Source: Symbiotaphrina buchneri (lineage: Eukaryota; Ascomycota; Symbiotaphrinales; Symbiotaphrinaceae). From it: a stretch of 64,000 nucleotides of DNA. The notes beneath the pieces were generated by a model that was not told where the DNA came from, did no database searches, and saw only the letters and a program-made list of their open reading frames with translations. Position 1 is the stretch's first letter; each line of letters opens with the position of its first letter. The stretch is taken from the NCBI GenBank assembly GCA_001599915.1, contig BCIG01000002.1, positions 372,001 to 436,000 on the forward strand, given 5' to 3'. The position numbers were made by a program, and so were the translations under genes. Of the stretch, positions 40,220 through 53,478 are shown piece by piece.

Positions 40220-43200
40220 ATGGAGAAGAGCTTCGATAATCTGATCGACTTCTTGCTTGGAGAAATAGCACTATCTGGCGATCTCGGTACGTCAGCCGTC
40301 ATTGCCTTGCAGCCGATTGTATAGCTTCATTTATTCCGTCGCGACCGGTCGCACGTGGCTGGAAATATCCCTTCTATGCAGGTTTCTAGAACATATCATT
40401 CCCTTCCCCTTTCATCCGACCCCTGTCAATATCGTTTTCAGTTTTTTTTTATGCAAGTCGAGGTTGTCGTGGTTCAAACCCCGATGGTGCGATCATGTTT
40501 TCCGTGCAGAAAAATACGCGGATACGGTCAATATATGCTAATGCATCATCAATTCAGGCACAACCGTATCAGATATCTTCAGGCACGTGGAGAGATTCTA
40601 CTGTCAAGGGAGTGACACATCTGCATCATGCTTCCAGAACCTTGTGGATGGTTCAGGTAAGGCCCTGTGCAATGTCTGATACCTGCCAGTAAATAATGGT
40701 CAATCAGATGGCAGTTCGACTTTGGATTTCCACACGCCTACTATCGATCAGCCTCTCAAGGAGAAGGTCTGGAAATGGCTTACTGCCCATCCTGATGTTA
40801 GAGTCGGGAAGGACAAGCAGGGCAACAAGCTTAGCTTGCCTGACATAGAACGGCTCACTGCCCTCAACGGCGCAGCTGCTTCGTCCATGAAAAAGGCCAA
40901 TATCGACACTGCGAGAGACCTGAAAGTCTTTGTAAATGAAGAGCGCATATGGCGTGTGCTGACAGGCCATGAGCCTGATTTTACAAGGGTCCCGGCTTTT
41001 GAGTTCCAGATCCTGACGGTCATCGGGGCACATCGTGCTGATGGTATCTTGCAACCGGATATAGTCCGCCTGACGGGTCAAGACAAGCGTTCAGTTCCAC
41101 GTCGGACCGATGTTTTGCGAGAGAAGGGCTATATCGAAAAGAAGTCTACGCTGGCATATGGCAGTAGAACAAGTATCTGCACACACATAAGATTTGTCAA
41201 AGACGCACCAGTCACCCAGAAGGATGGAAATGGTGATGGGTCAACCCATGATGCGGCTCTGCAAAACTACTTCCAAGATGGTGGCATTGAGCAGCTTATC
41301 CGCAACTTATTTGCAATTTTGAAGGAACGTTCCGTGTTGACGATACATGATCTCAAACGACAGTTGGTGAGTATTCCGGTGAACACACCCCCTGCTCGCA
41401 GATGGTAACGAGCTATAGGGCCTTCCGGTACGGAAGAGGACTGTTCCAACAAAGTACCTGGGCAAGGCTCTTCAACGCTATGAACAGATGGGCTGTCTCA
41501 AACGTGTTTGGGCTTCTTCAGCTTCTGATGCAAGGGAAGAGCGCCTGTACAGATGCGTGAAGTTTATCCGGGAACCGCAGGATGAAGAATGGCGGGCGAA
41601 AACGGAAAGCTTCATGCGTCCCTTGTCCAAAGTGAAAGATGAATTACAGGAAGATGCGGTCGAGGATGAAGACGATGACGATGCTGATATCGAGCAAGAG
41701 GGCGAGGACGCTGAAGCAGGGGCACCAGGCAGCGGCGAGCTGAGGGAAGTTGGTCGTGTAGTTCCGTTATGGACCCCGGGCCTGTCCTTGGAAACGTACC
41801 TGTTCAAATTGGTCGACGCTGCTGGTACTGGAGGAATCAGCTCCATGGTGTGTTTGAATGTTTGAATATCTGATCATGGTGATAGACGAACTGACTGTAT
41901 TACAGGATATCAAACTGAAGTTTTTGGGACAGTTCTTCCACAAGCCTATCGAAGTTCATTTGAGTAGACTTGTGCACAACTGGACCATATCTCAGCCCCC
42001 GCATTTGCGACATCGCGCCATTGTCCGTGATACCGCTCAAATCAAAAGGAACACGTACTACGTCCATCACACATATGACCATTTTCGACAGTTGGTGGCT
42101 ATGGGTGAGACGGAATGGGAAGCGGTCATATTGCATGAGAAATCCGGAAAGAAAAAGGGAAAGGACATTAAAGACATTACCGCAGAACCTGAAGTGGATG
42201 AATACGGATTTCCGGCCATCCCTTCGAACAGACTTGTCGGACGTTTCAATGATGCTACTCTTCAAGAGTGTGTCGCTGCCGCCAAACCCCCGCATCTGCA
42301 GCCATCATCATATGATCCAATTGCTATACAGCGAAATGATGGCACCTGGGGTAGGCTACCTTCTGCTCCTCATACACTTGATTTGGCCAGGATTCTGCTG
42401 ACATTGGAACAGGTATTGACTGGGGCATTGCACGTCGGGGTGGGCCGGATCGTGATCCTGAGCTATCAGAGAAGAGGGGGAAGAGGCCTTATACACAGAC
42501 TCGCAACCCGACTGGACGCCCCCGGAAATATGCGAAAGGTCTAGAGCCGTATACCAAAGAAGGCAAGGCAAAGCTGCAAGAGCTTAAGTCCGCTAATCGG
42601 AAGGAATCGCAAGCTCGGAGAAAGACGAAGGAATCAAAGACATCAGACCCTGGCCAGACAACCGACGAGCAAGGCGCGTCCGGGGAGGCGTCTGCAAGGA
42701 CGGCTTCGGCTTCTGACAAGCCAATCACGATCAGGAGAACTACGAGACAGAAGTCTGTGGTGGATTACGTCGAGCGCAAAGAGCATACCGAACAACAAGA
42801 TTTACCAACAGGCGAGTCACCAGCTACTGTGGATACTCGTATGGACAAAGACATGGCTTCTACCACTCGGGAGGAACGCATAGCGTCGACCGAAGAGCCT
42901 TCTCTTGTGGACTTGCAGCATCTGGCCATGGAAGGTAGGGTCTCTACTGCGGGTGAACCCTACTCGGACGAACAGATTACCGCAATCAAGGAGAGATTAT
43001 TGGTGAACATTACCCCTGAAGTTCTCTTTGATCCCCCTGGTTCTCAGAAGCCACGTGCGCGTGGCCGCCCGCGGCGATCTATGATCGCGGTGTTCAGATC
43101 TGCACGCCTGCTTGATTCGAAGTGGTTCTCGGACCAGCCTATTCGTTGGACATCTGTAAATGACACTCGTCAGGAACCAAGTGAAAAGAAACCTAAGAAG

Positions 43201-46200
43201 AAGTCGAAACAAGCCGATGGGTCAGCTGCTGAAGGAACCGTCATCGGAAAGAAGAGGAAACGAGCGCTTTCGACTGTTTCCAACAAGCTAGGCAGTTCAT
43301 CTATTCCGCTTGAAAGGCCGCCGAAAAGATCGCTTAATGTGATTGATCCGGCTCAGCCATCCCTTGACTCAGGGAGTCCTGATATGGCCGTTGCGCCTGT
43401 GGTGGACGCGAAGGGCGAAGCTCAACTGACTTCTACGGCTGTGGATGTCGATGTTTGTGGTTTGAACCACAGTGGTGTCAGTGCTGATCTAGGGAAAAAC
43501 CGTCTTTCGGCTGAACCTACATCCACCCATCTCGCAGCTCAAAATAGGCCTGGGGAGGGTACACAACATCGTTCGGGTATAGTGTCGGTAGATGCTCCTG
43601 ATCAAAGAATCCTAGCAGGCAATGGAGTCGCAGCGGCCTCTAAACTTGATGGCGATACTGAGACGGAGCATGGGGACTCTGCGGCGGAGAACGGAGGTCG
43701 TTTATCGGCAGTCGCATCTAACATCCCTGCGTCCATAGTCGCGCCTGGAGCAGGAAAACACGAAGCGAGCCAAGCTGCTGATGCGATTGAGGATGGACAG
43801 GTGATGGAAGCTACCAATGGAGCAGGAAGTTCCTCTCATCGAGCGGCTCGGGTTGCCGCCGAGTTATCAGCAATCCCGAAGCCCATAGAGGATGCCGAGC
43901 AGTCGAGTCCTTCTAGAAAAGGTAGCAACGTTCGTTCAGTCATGAGTCTCGGAGGCACAATTGGCCTCCAACGTAGGAAAATCCTTATGGATATCTTGGA
44001 CAAGTGCCAAGGAGTCTTTCCAGGTGATAGACAGCTTTTCTTTGCTTTCACGACTGCGTGGGGCAAGATAAGGAAGGACGGTACAACACCAGATCTAAGG
44101 ACTATGTCTAAAATCTTGAATACCCTGGTCGACGCGGGAAAAGTGCGACAGATCAAGTTTAGTTTCAGGGACAAGAAGGGAGTCATGGTGACAAGGACAA
44201 TCATTACCAGGACGGACATTCCTCCAGATGCGGAAGTGGTGAGGATTTTACAGAGGAATATTATTGCTGCAGAACCCTTCTACTACCTACCTCCGCAAAT
44301 TGACGTCTCGGAGGAATTCTTACGCAGGGTTGGAAGACTGGATCCTCACGCTAATAATGGCGGGGTCATCCAAAATGTGGAGAAGGTCAACCTGCTGGGG
44401 GATCAGTCTGGACTCGGTCGCAAAGTCAAGAGGAATCGAGCCGGAGACGAAACTGAAAAACCGAAGAGGAGAAAACGGCAGAAGAGAGATGATGTTTCTA
44501 ATGCGGATGAACTCGCACTGAATGAAGAGCAGCGTGAAGAAGCTCGTAGAAAGGTGAAGAGGGCGGCTGAGGCAAGTAGTCGACTTCGGCGAGGGCCTTC
44601 GAAACCTTTGAATGTCACTCAGAGCAGAGTCGCCCGCCTTTATAGTACACATGCTAAGAAGACATCTAATGAGATGCTTCCTTCTGACACGGCAATGTCC
44701 GATGAAGAAGGGTCTTCTCTACCGTTGTACGCTGGTCGGGTTCCCAAGTCATTGGAATCCCTTGGTATACGTTCTCTTTTCCCCGAACGTCCGAGTACAA
44801 CATCAAAGCAACAGGATAGAGAGGTCGATGAGACGACAGGCATGTCAAGGCGCCGTGGCAGTCGGAAGCCTACAACATATCCAGTGAATGACCTGCATCA
44901 GGAGCGATCAGCCTCGGAGCAGGGACCTTCACTGGCGCTCACATGGCAGCCTTGGAGTGGTATGGGAGAAGGGCCCCCTGGTCATCCTCCAGGAACTCGC
45001 TGGTCAGATATCCTCCTCACCTCTTCGCGCTCCTATCATGTGTCAGGTCAACCGTCGCGCGTGAGCATGCAACGTAGATCGTCCATAGTGTCAATGTCCT
45101 CCAACGTTGACGACTTCGGAGAGACAATGACATCACCGACCCCTTCAGACACAGATACAGACGGCAGACTGTTACCCTACGAGCAGATTGTGTCATTTGA
45201 GGCTGGAACGTTGACTGGACCGAGTCAGCTGTTCCACGGGCCTTCAGGTACGTTCGGAACTGGTTTCCTCGTGAGCCATGGAAACTTTGGAATACCGCTC
45301 GCTACAGATGTCGAGCCTGTGCACGAGGACCACCCTATGGAGGAGGTTTTCCCACGAGATCTGGACGATATCCTGTCAAGGCGTAGGGCCGGGGGCAGGA
45401 AAAAGGATCACTCGAAACAGCCGAATCCAGACTACAGCCGCTTCTTGACCGATGTAGGTATCGTGGAGCGCTGGGAGATGAGGAACTCGAGATTATTCGA
45501 GCAGACTGTCGCTGATTGGCGCTTCATTAACCATACTGCTTCGCAAGTGCAAGCTCACACAACAACAAACATAGTCCACTTTTCTGATGACAACATCTTT
45601 ACTCTCTGGGCTCCGCAAGCGGTCAAAAATATTGATGAGCATCCGGTATTCGATGCAGAGCATCTCTCAAGACGACGGCAGCCAAAGACTCAGACTATAC
45701 CCACCCCAAGCTCGTCACGCTCTGTCACTCCTCCCGCGCCGCAACAGACGCCCAGGCCTTGGGATGTGCCACCACCTCAGATACCCACGTTCCTGACCAT
45801 CTTCAACAACAGACCGCCAGAAGCCGATGCATGGCAAATCATGACGCCTGGAACATTCTCCGAGGAGCCGACCATAGTAGACGATTACGAACGCGATCTT
45901 ATGTTGAGTGACGACTTTCACGAGGATGGTCAATATCCGGTACCAGGTCCTCCACAGTCCACAGTCGAAGGGAAGATGGTGAAGTGGAGACTTGATCGTG
46001 AAATTCCAACGCCGGAAAGACGGCAGAAAGTAGCAGATATGATTCTCAAAAGACGAAAACTGGCAGTAATTGCTGCAAATAACGCGTTCCGGTCGGCCAA
46101 GGAATCTTCCGCACGAACCTCGGCCGTGAGACCCGTAGAGGATGTTATATGTAAGCGTCAACATACCGTCCATTGCGCCGACACTAATCAGGTACAGCAG

Positions 46201-47737
46201 CTAGGAAGCGTATGTCCAGAGGACCAAGGTCACTCACACAGCTGCCCGCGGACACCGCGCAGAGACTGATGGTCGCCACAATCGTCGTGCGCACACTTAC
46301 CGGAGGGCTGGATAAGAATATCGATTGGACGCTGATCCAGAGCCTGTTTGACACTTACACTACGAAGTTTCTGCAACACCGCTGGGCCGCTCTTCGCACA
46401 AAGCATCAATTACATATTGATAAGCTCGGCGTGGACTTCCAGGAACTATTCCTCAAGGCTTATAAAGAGGGCTCCATTCCACCTATTGACTATGATCATC
46501 TTGAGTCATACGATTGGACGGGAATCGTCGACTGGGCCGTAGCGAACTTGGACATGCCTAGGTTCGTGTTGTTCCCATCTGGTCTTAAGGTTTTGTCTTC
46601 TCACATGTGTCCAGCCAACTTGATGCTACTTTGCCTGCACGGTTAAAGAGCCGACGAGAACTCGAGCAAACATACAGCTTGCGACAAGATGCTGATGTCG
46701 TGGCGTCTCATCTCCAAGCTTACTACGACCCATTTATGACCGAAACTAAGCGGCTGACCTCGACGCGCTCGCTGGCCCTTGCTGTCCCTCTTGAGGAAAG
46801 CAGAAATCGTGCCACTACCGTGGATGACAAGGTGGAGATCGCCAGAACCTGGATTCGTGCAAATGTAATCACTCAGGAAGAGAAATTTGATCCCATCAGT
46901 GCAGAGAAGAAACTGCTGCAGCTAGGCGAGCCGGTCATTGATACTGCGCTGACCCAGTTGCTCTCTTCAAAGCTTCTTGCTCGGACTAACAAAGGTCGTC
47001 TCGCTCCCGGCCGGAATTATGACATTACAGAGCAGTTTCTCTCTTCACTCAAAGGTTCGCTCGAAGAATCGCATTTCCGCCGTGCGGCAATTTACAAGCA
47101 ACAACTGGACGATGCTTTTGAAACTACCGGGTACGCGACATTTCCGTACCACATGGAAGATGGCGACGTTCTGGCCGTCACCAACCTGGTGGCTCAAAGG
47201 GCCATCACGCTTCGACCTCGTAATCCGCCTATGAATTCGTTCGGACTTACGGATGGCGATTACAAAACCCGACATATGGATCGCCAAAGGTTATTCTTTG
47301 ACCTCGACATTTATCCGACAGATTCATACGTCCCTGGTAATCCGCTACTGCCGCTTCCTCCTGCCCCGCAGCAGCAGGAGGGCGAACCGCGAATTCCCCT
47401 GTGGATCGATATCCACGGGTCGTTCGTGCCTGTCTTGTGGAAGATGCTCCTTGCGGCAGTGATGAGTGGAGTTGCACTCAGACCGGGCATCTCAGCTCAA
47501 GCATTATCGCGGATGATGCGGGATACGGTGGGCGGTTGGGAAGTTGCGTTGTTGCTGGACTGGGCGGAATCCGCGCATCTGGTGAGGAAGGTTGGCGGTG
47601 ATGCAGAGGAAAGTGGAGGTAAGGGAAAGGGTAGGGCGGTGGAAAGAGGTCCCCCCTCTGAGGAGCAGGGCTGGACGACACAAGGGTATTGGTGGTTGAT
47701 CCTCGTGACGGAAGAGGTGGGGGAGTCGACAGGGTGA
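40220..47737 (+). CDS. tfc3: TFIIIC B-block-binding subunit Tfc3 (tau138 / Sfc3)
   Basis: Largest TFIIIC subunit; it recognises the B box of tRNA genes. Eight exons (40220-40286, 40558-40656, 40708-41366, 41419-41847, 41906-42412, 42472-46150, 46198-46561, 46615-47737) join in phase to about 2,308 residues. The N-terminus (MEKSFDNLIDFLLGEIALSG) and the winged-helix region with VPAFEFQILTVIGAHRADGI, VRLTGQDKRSVPRRTDVLRE and CTHIRF match the B-block-binding domain. A second winged-helix block with LKRQL, PVRKRTVPTKYLGKALQRYE follows. After a long basic disordered part (an AT-hook-like TGRPRKY), the C-terminal half has conserved helical blocks (RLMVATIVVRTLTGGLDKNI, VEIARTWIRANVITQEEKFD). Intron 1 is 271 nt and the acceptor of exon 7 has a CAGCAG ambiguity; the acceptor of exon 6 is inferred from frame. 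Confidence 0.92.
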
Positions 47738-49823
47738 TTGTCTTCGTCTTTCATGTCTTCGTCTTTCAGTGGAGGGCACACATGAACTTGTCTACCTATG
47801 TTACGACGTTTCAGGCTCCGTCTGGGCGGTCGTTTACTGGTGTTGATCAGCTTGGAGTCAACGGGAGTCAGTGCTGGCTAGGAGCATCTGGTTTGCGACA
47901 GGAAGGCGCCTTGTTTTACGATACCCATTGCTCTGGGGTTTGATGTAGGGGTAGGCGCATGCTTACTTGGGATTTGCGATAGGCCAAAGCAGAATTGATA
48001 CTGTTAGAGTTATTGACGTCCTCGACGTGTTGATGTGACTGCTCTGCAGGTAACCTTACTCTGATCCACTGCAAAATGAGATTCGTATGTCTCCCGATTC
48101 CTGGCAGAGGTGGAGCAGTGATCCCTGATGCTACTATCTTCGTTGCAGGGGTGGAACATAAAGTTAGAAAGGGCAAGAGATGTCTTAAACATTTTTGGAA
48201 GGACCATAAGATAGAGCACAACCCAGAGATGCAAGAGCCATGGTTACATCAAGTCATGTGAATAGATGCAGGCCTTACAGGACATTGAGCCAGGTTTTGA
48301 AAATAGATCGTGCTCACGGCTGGCTTACACTTGATTACCATCCCGGTCAGATGTCGCAGAAACTGCCCTTCCCAGAACCAAGAGCAGGAGCTGATCTAAA
48401 AGCTAAGCCGGGGCCTAGATCGCACACGACCAGTTCTCCTCGATATAGTAATGTACTCCAAATACTCTATTTCCTTCTCCGCCTTGCAGTTCCAAGACAG
48501 ATTGAGATGGCATCATTTCTTCCCCATCCCCAAACCGCGCGGTTCGGGGTGTGTTTGGGCCTCGCGAAGCTTGCTCGATCCCAGAGTTCAGGCGGTGACG
48601 GGACAAGGGGGTACAGAATACACACTAGTGCCGCAGTTGGCTAGTCTGGAGCAAATAAGAATTGCCAAGCATTGCGAAAGACGAGGGGCGTCTGGTCTAG
48701 CCAAGTCCCAACTCTACGATGCCCGACGGGCTTTGAAGTTCGGACATGAGATCAATTGGCGAAATGGATACTCGCGATGTCGAATTGTGGTTGACCAGAT
48801 CCACCTCGGAGAATTTAGGCATTGAGCGAGGACGGTTTTCTAGGTACAGTGATGCCATTTGTTGTGACGATAGTTCTGGAGCGAGTACAATATTCGCAGA
48901 GTGGGTGGTGTTACCTCATGTTGCAGGGTGCCAGGATCCAAGGATTCAAGGATCCGCTGCAGGGACTTGGCAAGTGAGTGAGGGTCAAGTTCAGGTCAGG
49001 TTCCTTCCTCCTAACTCTGTACGGATACTACGGCACGCCCTTGAGGGTCTAGAAGCACGCTTCGCCTATCAGTAAGAGCTGCCAGGTCGCATCGGGGAAA
49101 GATGCGCTTGCAATGGGCCCAAAAGCTCGGGCGATGCCGCCATATCCATCATGTCCATCGCTCGCTTTACCAATCAACTCCCGTCGCATCGCCCGCTCGA
49201 TCCTCACCTACCTCACTCTACCGGTAGATGCGCTCTAGCAGCTAGAAACCTACCTTATTCTGTTAGGAGGACTACCCCTCAACCTGCTTGCTGCCCGCGC
49301 TCAATTGCTCGGAGTTTAGAATGCGGCGTCGATCGAGGTACAGTACTTGCGTTTGACTACAGCAAGCAGCAACTGTAGCTCCACCACTTGGTCCGTCGAA
49401 CCCGCGGATTTGTAACCGTTCTCCACCCCCCTCCTCTTCTCTACTTAAAGCCCGCCTTCATTCCGTGGCTCATGGCCTATTGCACGGCGGACGGCAGCAA
49501 TAACGGGGAAGAGATATAATTTATGGTGACATATATCCGCATGGGTGCGGCTGAATTTGTGATTGAATCCGTTCGTTCATCGTCGTCGATCATCTCGGGT
49601 GGTCATAGGGAGCCAATCACCGTGCCGCTTGATGACACTCGCTGCGTTTGAGGCTTGTCACTGACTCGACCAACTTAGCCAAGGCCTGTGCCGGTGACCA
49701 TAAAAAGTGCTGATCAAGAATTGAGTGGCCGGACCCTTTAAGGACGGGTATCCTGCCCTCACTGTCTGCTGCTGGGCCGACGACAGTCGAGCGTCGTCTT
49801 CAAGGCGCTGCCGGCGCACCAGG
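47738..49823. other. Intergenic, 2.1 kb
   Basis: No convincing gene on either strand. Open frames up to 134 residues lack family features. Near 48932-48957 three close AAGGAT(T/C)C-like units occur. The last 120 bp are the AIM6 leader. Confidence 0.5.
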
Positions 49824-51275
49824 ATGGCCCGCCGTCCAAGTCACATCGACATGCCCGAGATCGGCCCTTACGATATCGAAGAGATACCGCCATCTCCGAC
49901 CGCCAGCAATGTGTCTGCCGATTACCTTGAGGCCGGCCTCGACCCCGCCGAGTCCAAGCAGGCCAGATGGAAGACCCATTGGGAGAAAGCAGTACTTGTC
50001 TCCGTGCGCGAGCTCATGGGCGAACAATATCATAACGAGAAACTGCAGGGTCCACTGCCGGCCAAGCGCATATGGAGTTATGCCAGGAGAGTCGCACTGA
50101 GGTTGCTCCTGCTGGCTCTATTTGCTCTACTGGTCGTCCTGTACGTTCTCCTTGTTCTTGAAGCTCGGTTGGCAAAGTAATTAATCACCATGCACAGAGG
50201 CTTTATCACCGTCGTCAAGTTCTTCCTTCACCTCGCCCCCTACGCTTGGGGCAACGATGTCGAGTACACTGTCGCAACGTGGGGCCTCCCTGGCACGGCC
50301 ACCGCTGACTTGTCCTCCTACCCGACATCTTTCTCCCAAGATATCATCCCAATAGGATGCCATTCACACAACGATTACTGGCGGCGAGTGCCCCTTTATC
50401 AGGCCATAGACGCAGGCTGCATTGGAGTCGAAGCCGATGTGTTCCTGAAGAACGGAGAATTATACGTGGGCCACAATAAAGCCAGCTTGAGTGCCAATCG
50501 CACTCTCCGGAAAATGTACATCGACCCATTGGTCAACATTCTCGACAAGCAGAACCCACAGACCGAGTTCGCCAACACCACCGGTCACGGTGTCTTCGAT
50601 GAGCAACCAGAGCAGACGCTCGTGCTCCTCATTGACTTCAAGACGGATGGCGCAAAGACATGGCCCGTCGTCTCGGCGCAACTCGAAGCGTTCCGGCAAC
50701 GCGACTGGCTCAGCTACTGGGACGGCACGAATGTCGTCACACGGCCCATCACGGTCGTCGCCACCGGAAATGCCCCCTTCGATGCCGTGACCTCCAACTC
50801 CACCTACCGGGACATCTTCTTCGACGCGCCCCTCGACCAGCTCTGGGCGGCGCCCTCCACGGCGCCAACCGAATGGGAAGACTCCACCGGCAACACAGTC
50901 ATCCACTCCGCAGGCGCCGCCGACGACGCCGCTGTCACACACTCGCCCATCATAGTCGTAGGCCGCAACTCAGCGCGGCGGCGCGCGCGCACCACCTCCC
51001 AAGAAGCCTACGGCCCCGCCAACTCGTACTACGCCAGCGTGTCGTTTAAGAAAACCGTCGGCAGCGTGTGGCGCGGCCGGCTGACGCCCAAGCAGATGGA
51101 CATTGTCCGGGGCCATATCCGCGGCGCGCACGCGGCGGGCCTCAAGGCGCGCTTCTGGGAGCTGCCGAGCTGGCCCGTGGGGCTGAGGGATCATGTCTGG
51201 GATGTACTTGTTAAAGAGGGCGTGGATCTTCTGAATGTCGATGATTTGGCGGGCTTGAAGAGGGTTTGGAGGTGA
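49824..51275 (+). CDS. AIM6-like membrane-anchored PLC/GDPD-type phosphodiesterase
   Basis: Altered inheritance of mitochondria 6 family; a TIM-barrel related to glycerophosphodiester phosphodiesterase and PI-phospholipase C. Two exons (49824-50140, 50198-51275) encode 464 residues. A basic cytosolic tail of about 90 residues precedes one hydrophobic segment (RRVALRLLLLALFALLVVLL) that crosses the splice site. The catalytic domain begins IPIGCHSHNDYWRRVPLYQA, with the His-Asn pair, followed by GCIGVEADVFL (Glu, Asp) and LYVGHNK (His), the metal and catalytic set of the family. Further blocks are LVLLIDFKTDG and ARFWELPSWPV near the end. The substrate is unknown. Known family members in fungi share the single N-terminal membrane anchor. 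Confidence 0.85.
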
Positions 51276-52893
51276 GGCCCGGATGAGGCGCTGCTGGTAC
51301 TAGGCAGTGCGGGGCGATCATATACATAAAAGAGAGAGGGGGAGAGAGGGAGAGAGGGAGAGCGTTTTGGGGACACTCAGCGCCGACCCTACCAGCACTG
51401 GTATCATCTGAAGGGCACCTCGAGGCCCGACGAGCGTCCACGAGGCGCACGGCGTGGAGTGCTCTCTCCAACCTACCTGGGACATCCAGGCACGTTCAAT
51501 CTGAGACAAGACTCCTCGGCGCTCGTCGTGGTGGAGAAAGAAAGCCGCCCGCGCGCACTGCTCCGACGCGAATGGCAGGACTGGAACGGCGTCCCCCTGT
51601 GGCGCTGGCATCAGATGAAAACTCCGGCTGCAACAACGGAGGAGCTCATCCGGCGCCACGGTCCGAGGGGAGGAGGTTCGAGCGAAGAAGGTTCAGAACG
51701 AGGAGATGGGAAAGAAATGGGAGAAGGAAACGAGTGGTATGAAGTGAATACGATACGATGCGATGTACATGCGGGACTGGGATTTGGACTGCGATGCGCC
51801 GGGCGTTTTGTGGGAGCACTGCGGAGCGCCTTTGGTTTGTTTTCCTTGTTGGCTGGTTGGCTGGCTGGTACATGTGAGAGGGAGAGAGAGAGAGAGAGAG
51901 AGAGAGCCTTTATATGGGTATGACGGATTGTTGATATGGCGGTTTTCACCTACCTGCCTGGGTATATATGACGGATACTTCTTCATGTACAGATATCTGC
52001 AACGATAGTTGAAGCCACCTACTGAACATAAGATAGACAATGCACCAGAATTCTTTCTCACATCCCAGTTTCGCATTTCGCATTTCGCAACGAGCAATCG
52101 GAAGAACTTCGTAGATCGGAAGCAGTCATGAACCCATTAATCTGTAAACGGCGAGGTATCTTAGCACCCAAATATGTACACAAGAAATGCAAAAGCCCTG
52201 GCCTGTCTGATCCTGATCAGCACCTCACCTCTGCCCCGGCTCGACAAGTAGTCGCAATCCAGCAGCAGCAGTAAAAGTGCTAAGCAGCAGCAGGTCTCAA
52301 GAGCGCCAGAAAAGATCTGTTCAGACCGCGAACTCGGCCCGTTCTATTTTATGTATACCCAACCCCCGACCGACCGAGCGACAAATGCTTGATGATAGAC
52401 ACAATAAAGAGATGCGCGAAATTAGCAGGGCGACGCTGAAGAGCGAGACGGGAAAGAATAGCAGAAGCAGATACGTTATTATCGACGAGCGGTTGCGATG
52501 GGCGTGAGCAGTGCGTAGGAAGTCGTAGGCGGAGACGTGGGAGCGTTAGAGCATCCTCTTCGTCGATTGAGAGCAAGACATTTCCTTGGGTGTCTTCTCC
52601 TGCCACTTGAGCGAAAGAATATCGACCTTTGTGGATATTGTCGGGCGAGTTCTCTGTCGAAGGTCGAACTTTTGGCTAGTGGGTGAAGATCGCAGAATTA
52701 GAGTTCTTCGCTGGCGGGCCCCTTGCATTCCTCCCAAGCGCTGATGCATCCAGAACACCATCGTTGACCAGAACAGTTGGATAAACTCGGTTGACAGTCT
52801 TGGCGATAGACGTCCTATCCCTTGCTTGCACTTGCCATGCATCGACGTAGCTCCGATAAATAAAGCGGATGTCCTCCCAGTGCATCCATATTC
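51276..52893. other. Intergenic with GA-rich microsatellites
   Basis: No gene was seen. GA-rich tracts lie at 51330-51363 and a (GA)n run at 51882-51906, next to a GGCT/GGTT-rich stretch. Confidence 0.5.
51882..51906. repeat. (GA)n microsatellite
   Basis: Uninterrupted GA dinucleotide run of 25 nt; a looser GAGAGG array lies at 51330-51363. Confidence 0.9.
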
Positions 52894-53478
52894 TTACAAC
52901 ATTAGCCCAACGCCCGCAATGAGAGCACAAATGGCAGCGCCAGCCACCACCAGCCGGTCGTGCGCCTTGGTGGACAGCGCTGCAGCTGCTGATGCCTCAT
53001 CTGATTTCACAACACCGACGGTCCCAGTCAATGTTCCAAGACCTATTTGGCCAGATGCGGTTGTCGTGGCCCATTGATCTGGCACGCTCGCGAACGACTG
53101 TGTGTAGAGAACCTGGATCCAGGTTGTGCTGGTGCCTTCGAGCGTTTCGATCCAGTAGCTGGTGTATATCGCCGCTTGCGAGGCTGCCGTCGTACCCGCT
53201 GCTCCACCACCCACAGCTTGTCGCAGTCCAACACACCAGGATTAGCAACCGGCATCGGGCAGAAACCAAGTGCGGTAACAGGAGGCTCACTCTAAATTCG
53301 CCCTGGACTCTGTTGGTTCTGGTGCAGCGAAATGCCCGACTGAAAACGGTTCAACGTCCGGTGTGGTGGGTGTGGGTTCTGCGATCGGGGTAGGGATTGA
53401 TGGAGCGACCGCCGGCAGTACGGCATGACAGCGAACAAGAGCAGGAAGGAGGAGGAAGGATATGACCGGAAGACGCAT
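52894..53478 (-). CDS. Kre1-like GPI-anchored wall protein, apparent +1 shift at the intron
   Basis: Exon 1 (53478-53291) encodes a signal peptide MRLPVISFLLLPALVRCHA and a Pro/Thr-rich stretch ending EPFSVGHFAAPEPTESR. Exon 2 (53216-52894) encodes TYTSYWIETLEGTSTTWIQV-like sequence with VLYTQSFASVPDQW and GQIGLGTLTGTVG, and ends in a small hydrophobic tail (LVVAGAAICALIAGVGLML) of the GPI-anchor type. This order matches fungal Kre1-type proteins, involved in beta-1,6-glucan assembly at the plasma membrane and wall. The intron has a clean GTGAGC donor, CTAAT branch and ACAAG acceptor, but the phases do not fit: exon 1 ends with two spare bases and exon 2 starts with two. No alternative donor or acceptor nearby repairs it. 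Either the gene is broken by one base or the sequence has an error. Confidence 0.55.

Noticed and set aside
49377-49412. tRNA-like GGGTTCGA on the minus strand
   Set aside because: It forms only a short TCCG/CGGA hairpin; no A box, anticodon arm or acceptor stem accompanies it.
51459-51923. 154-codon plus-strand frame ending in a Glu/Arg run
   Set aside because: The run is the (GA)n microsatellite; the rest has no family features and no supported intron structure.
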